Below are positions 49,201 to 49,918 of a DNA stretch of 49,918 nucleotides, one piece after another. Position 1 is the stretch's first letter, and each line of letters starts with the position of its first letter. The stretch covers positions 1 to 49,918 of the forward strand of contig JADNRV010000346.1 in NCBI GenBank assembly GCA_015499995.1. The letters are read 5' to 3'. The notes beneath the pieces were generated by a model. That model saw only the letters and a program-made list of their open reading frames with translations. It was not told where the DNA came from and ran no database searches. Origin of the DNA: Flammula alnicola (lineage: Eukaryota; Basidiomycota; Agaricomycetes; Agaricales; Strophariaceae). Made by a program: the position numbers and the translations under genes.

Positions 49201-49918
49201 GGGGCGAATGTTTACCTAGTTCGTTCAGATTTGGGTAAAACAACGCCGCACACCCGGGATTCGGTAACGTTATGGACAAGCCAAGGTCGGAAGAGCTGAC
49301 GTGTTCTCGGAAGCCTTGCAGCTGAGGCTCAAGGAGTTTTGGTGCAACGAGGACACCAACATTGTCAGATTAATCCGTCTTCTTGCCATGATGTTGCTAG
49401 TCGGCCGAAAAATCGAACTTGATGCAAGATTGCTCGAACGCGTCCAAGATCATGATATTCCGACCTTCTTCGGCACAGATTTCCTGTTGCTCGCAGGCCA
49501 GTGTCAGAGTGCTGGTTATGTGGAAGTCGAAGCGCGAAGGGTGACCAGACAACCCAATGGTGTCAAAGAAAGAGAGTTCAGGTAGATGAAGTACTCGGCT
49601 AACTCCAAAGAGGCGCAGGGCCAAGCAGTCCGACACCAGCCGACACCTCGGAGACTTCAGGCCAGAGAGCGAACATGAAGGTTACTGTTGAGCGCTGAGC
49701 GCCCATTGTCAATAGCCGGTCATTGTAGCATGTGAACACCGCATCTCGGAGAATGACAGTAGAAGTCTGCCCATGATGTCGAGAAGGACGAAGCTGATTG
49801 TGTCCCAAGAAACTCCGAAGACGTTTTGTGCAGCAAAGAAAGATGGCAGAGGGGTGAAGGTAAAGCCTCGAGAGGTTCCGACTCGATAATTTTTTCAAAG
49901 CGGTTGGGTGTGACGCGA
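46255..49918. other. 3.7-kb region without recognisable genes
   Basis: Only short open frames on both strands. A frame at 47196-47498 (MFPRFALICANRLEAFRRP...) looks like a possible basic presequence but leads nowhere recognisable. Minus-strand frames at 48998-49279 and 49397-49636 are open but match no family I know. A short tandem GGTTAATCA repeat lies near 48549-48566. The first few hundred bases should include the CSL promoter. If the base-call problem suggested for CSL extends here, real genes could be hidden. Confidence 0.4.

Overview
The window is nuclear DNA of a filamentous fungus, most likely a mushroom-forming basidiomycete (Agaricomycetes). Almost every gene is cut by several 45-70 nt GT-AG introns. 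The gene set also fits: an alpha-kinase with an N-terminal Cys-rich module, proteins of the Agaricomycete 'integrase core' family, a CSL (Su(H)/RBPJ-type) transcription factor, a PCAF-like N-terminus on GCN5, and a GH45-like secreted protein. Gene models were spliced by hand; exon sums were checked for frame where stated.

Layout. 1-4392: three tandem aldo-keto reductase genes on the minus strand, the first cut by the window edge. 4984-9016: a RING/TRAF-type zinc-finger protein, a ubiquitin-like/BAG co-chaperone, and the HOG-pathway MAPKK PBS2; BAG and PBS2 start back to back only 51 bp apart. 9017-13267: no convincing gene. 13274-20735: a block bounded by near-perfect terminal inverted repeats and 6-bp direct repeats. 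It holds a truncated DDE integrase-like gene, a two-copy 99-bp tandem repeat, an alpha-kinase gene, a DDE integrase-like gene with an intact triad, and a decayed oxidoreductase; I interpret it as a cargo-carrying mobile element. 21585-28171: housekeeping genes, namely cytosolic isoleucyl-tRNA synthetase, the spliceosomal protein SNU23 and an EXS-domain ERD1-like protein. 29023-34849: NAD formate dehydrogenase, GCN5 histone acetyltransferase and a secreted GH45-like protein with a probable GPI signal. 35180-42485: an ER-type membrane-anchored cyclophilin, the nucleolar DEAD-box helicase DBP7, the MYST acetyltransferase ESA1 and a small unknown membrane protein. 43107-46254: a CSL transcription factor whose coding frame is broken eight times, always as if one base were missing. 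46255-49918: nothing recognisable.

How the genes relate. Outside the putative element the genes are typical conserved functions, closely packed in divergent and convergent pairs. PBS2 (osmotic stress signalling) and the BAG co-chaperone share a minimal intergenic region. GCN5 and ESA1, the catalytic subunits of SAGA and NuA4 in model fungi, lie about 6 kb apart. The accessory biology is concentrated in the 13-21 kb block and in the two gene-poor stretches at 9-13 kb and 46-50 kb.
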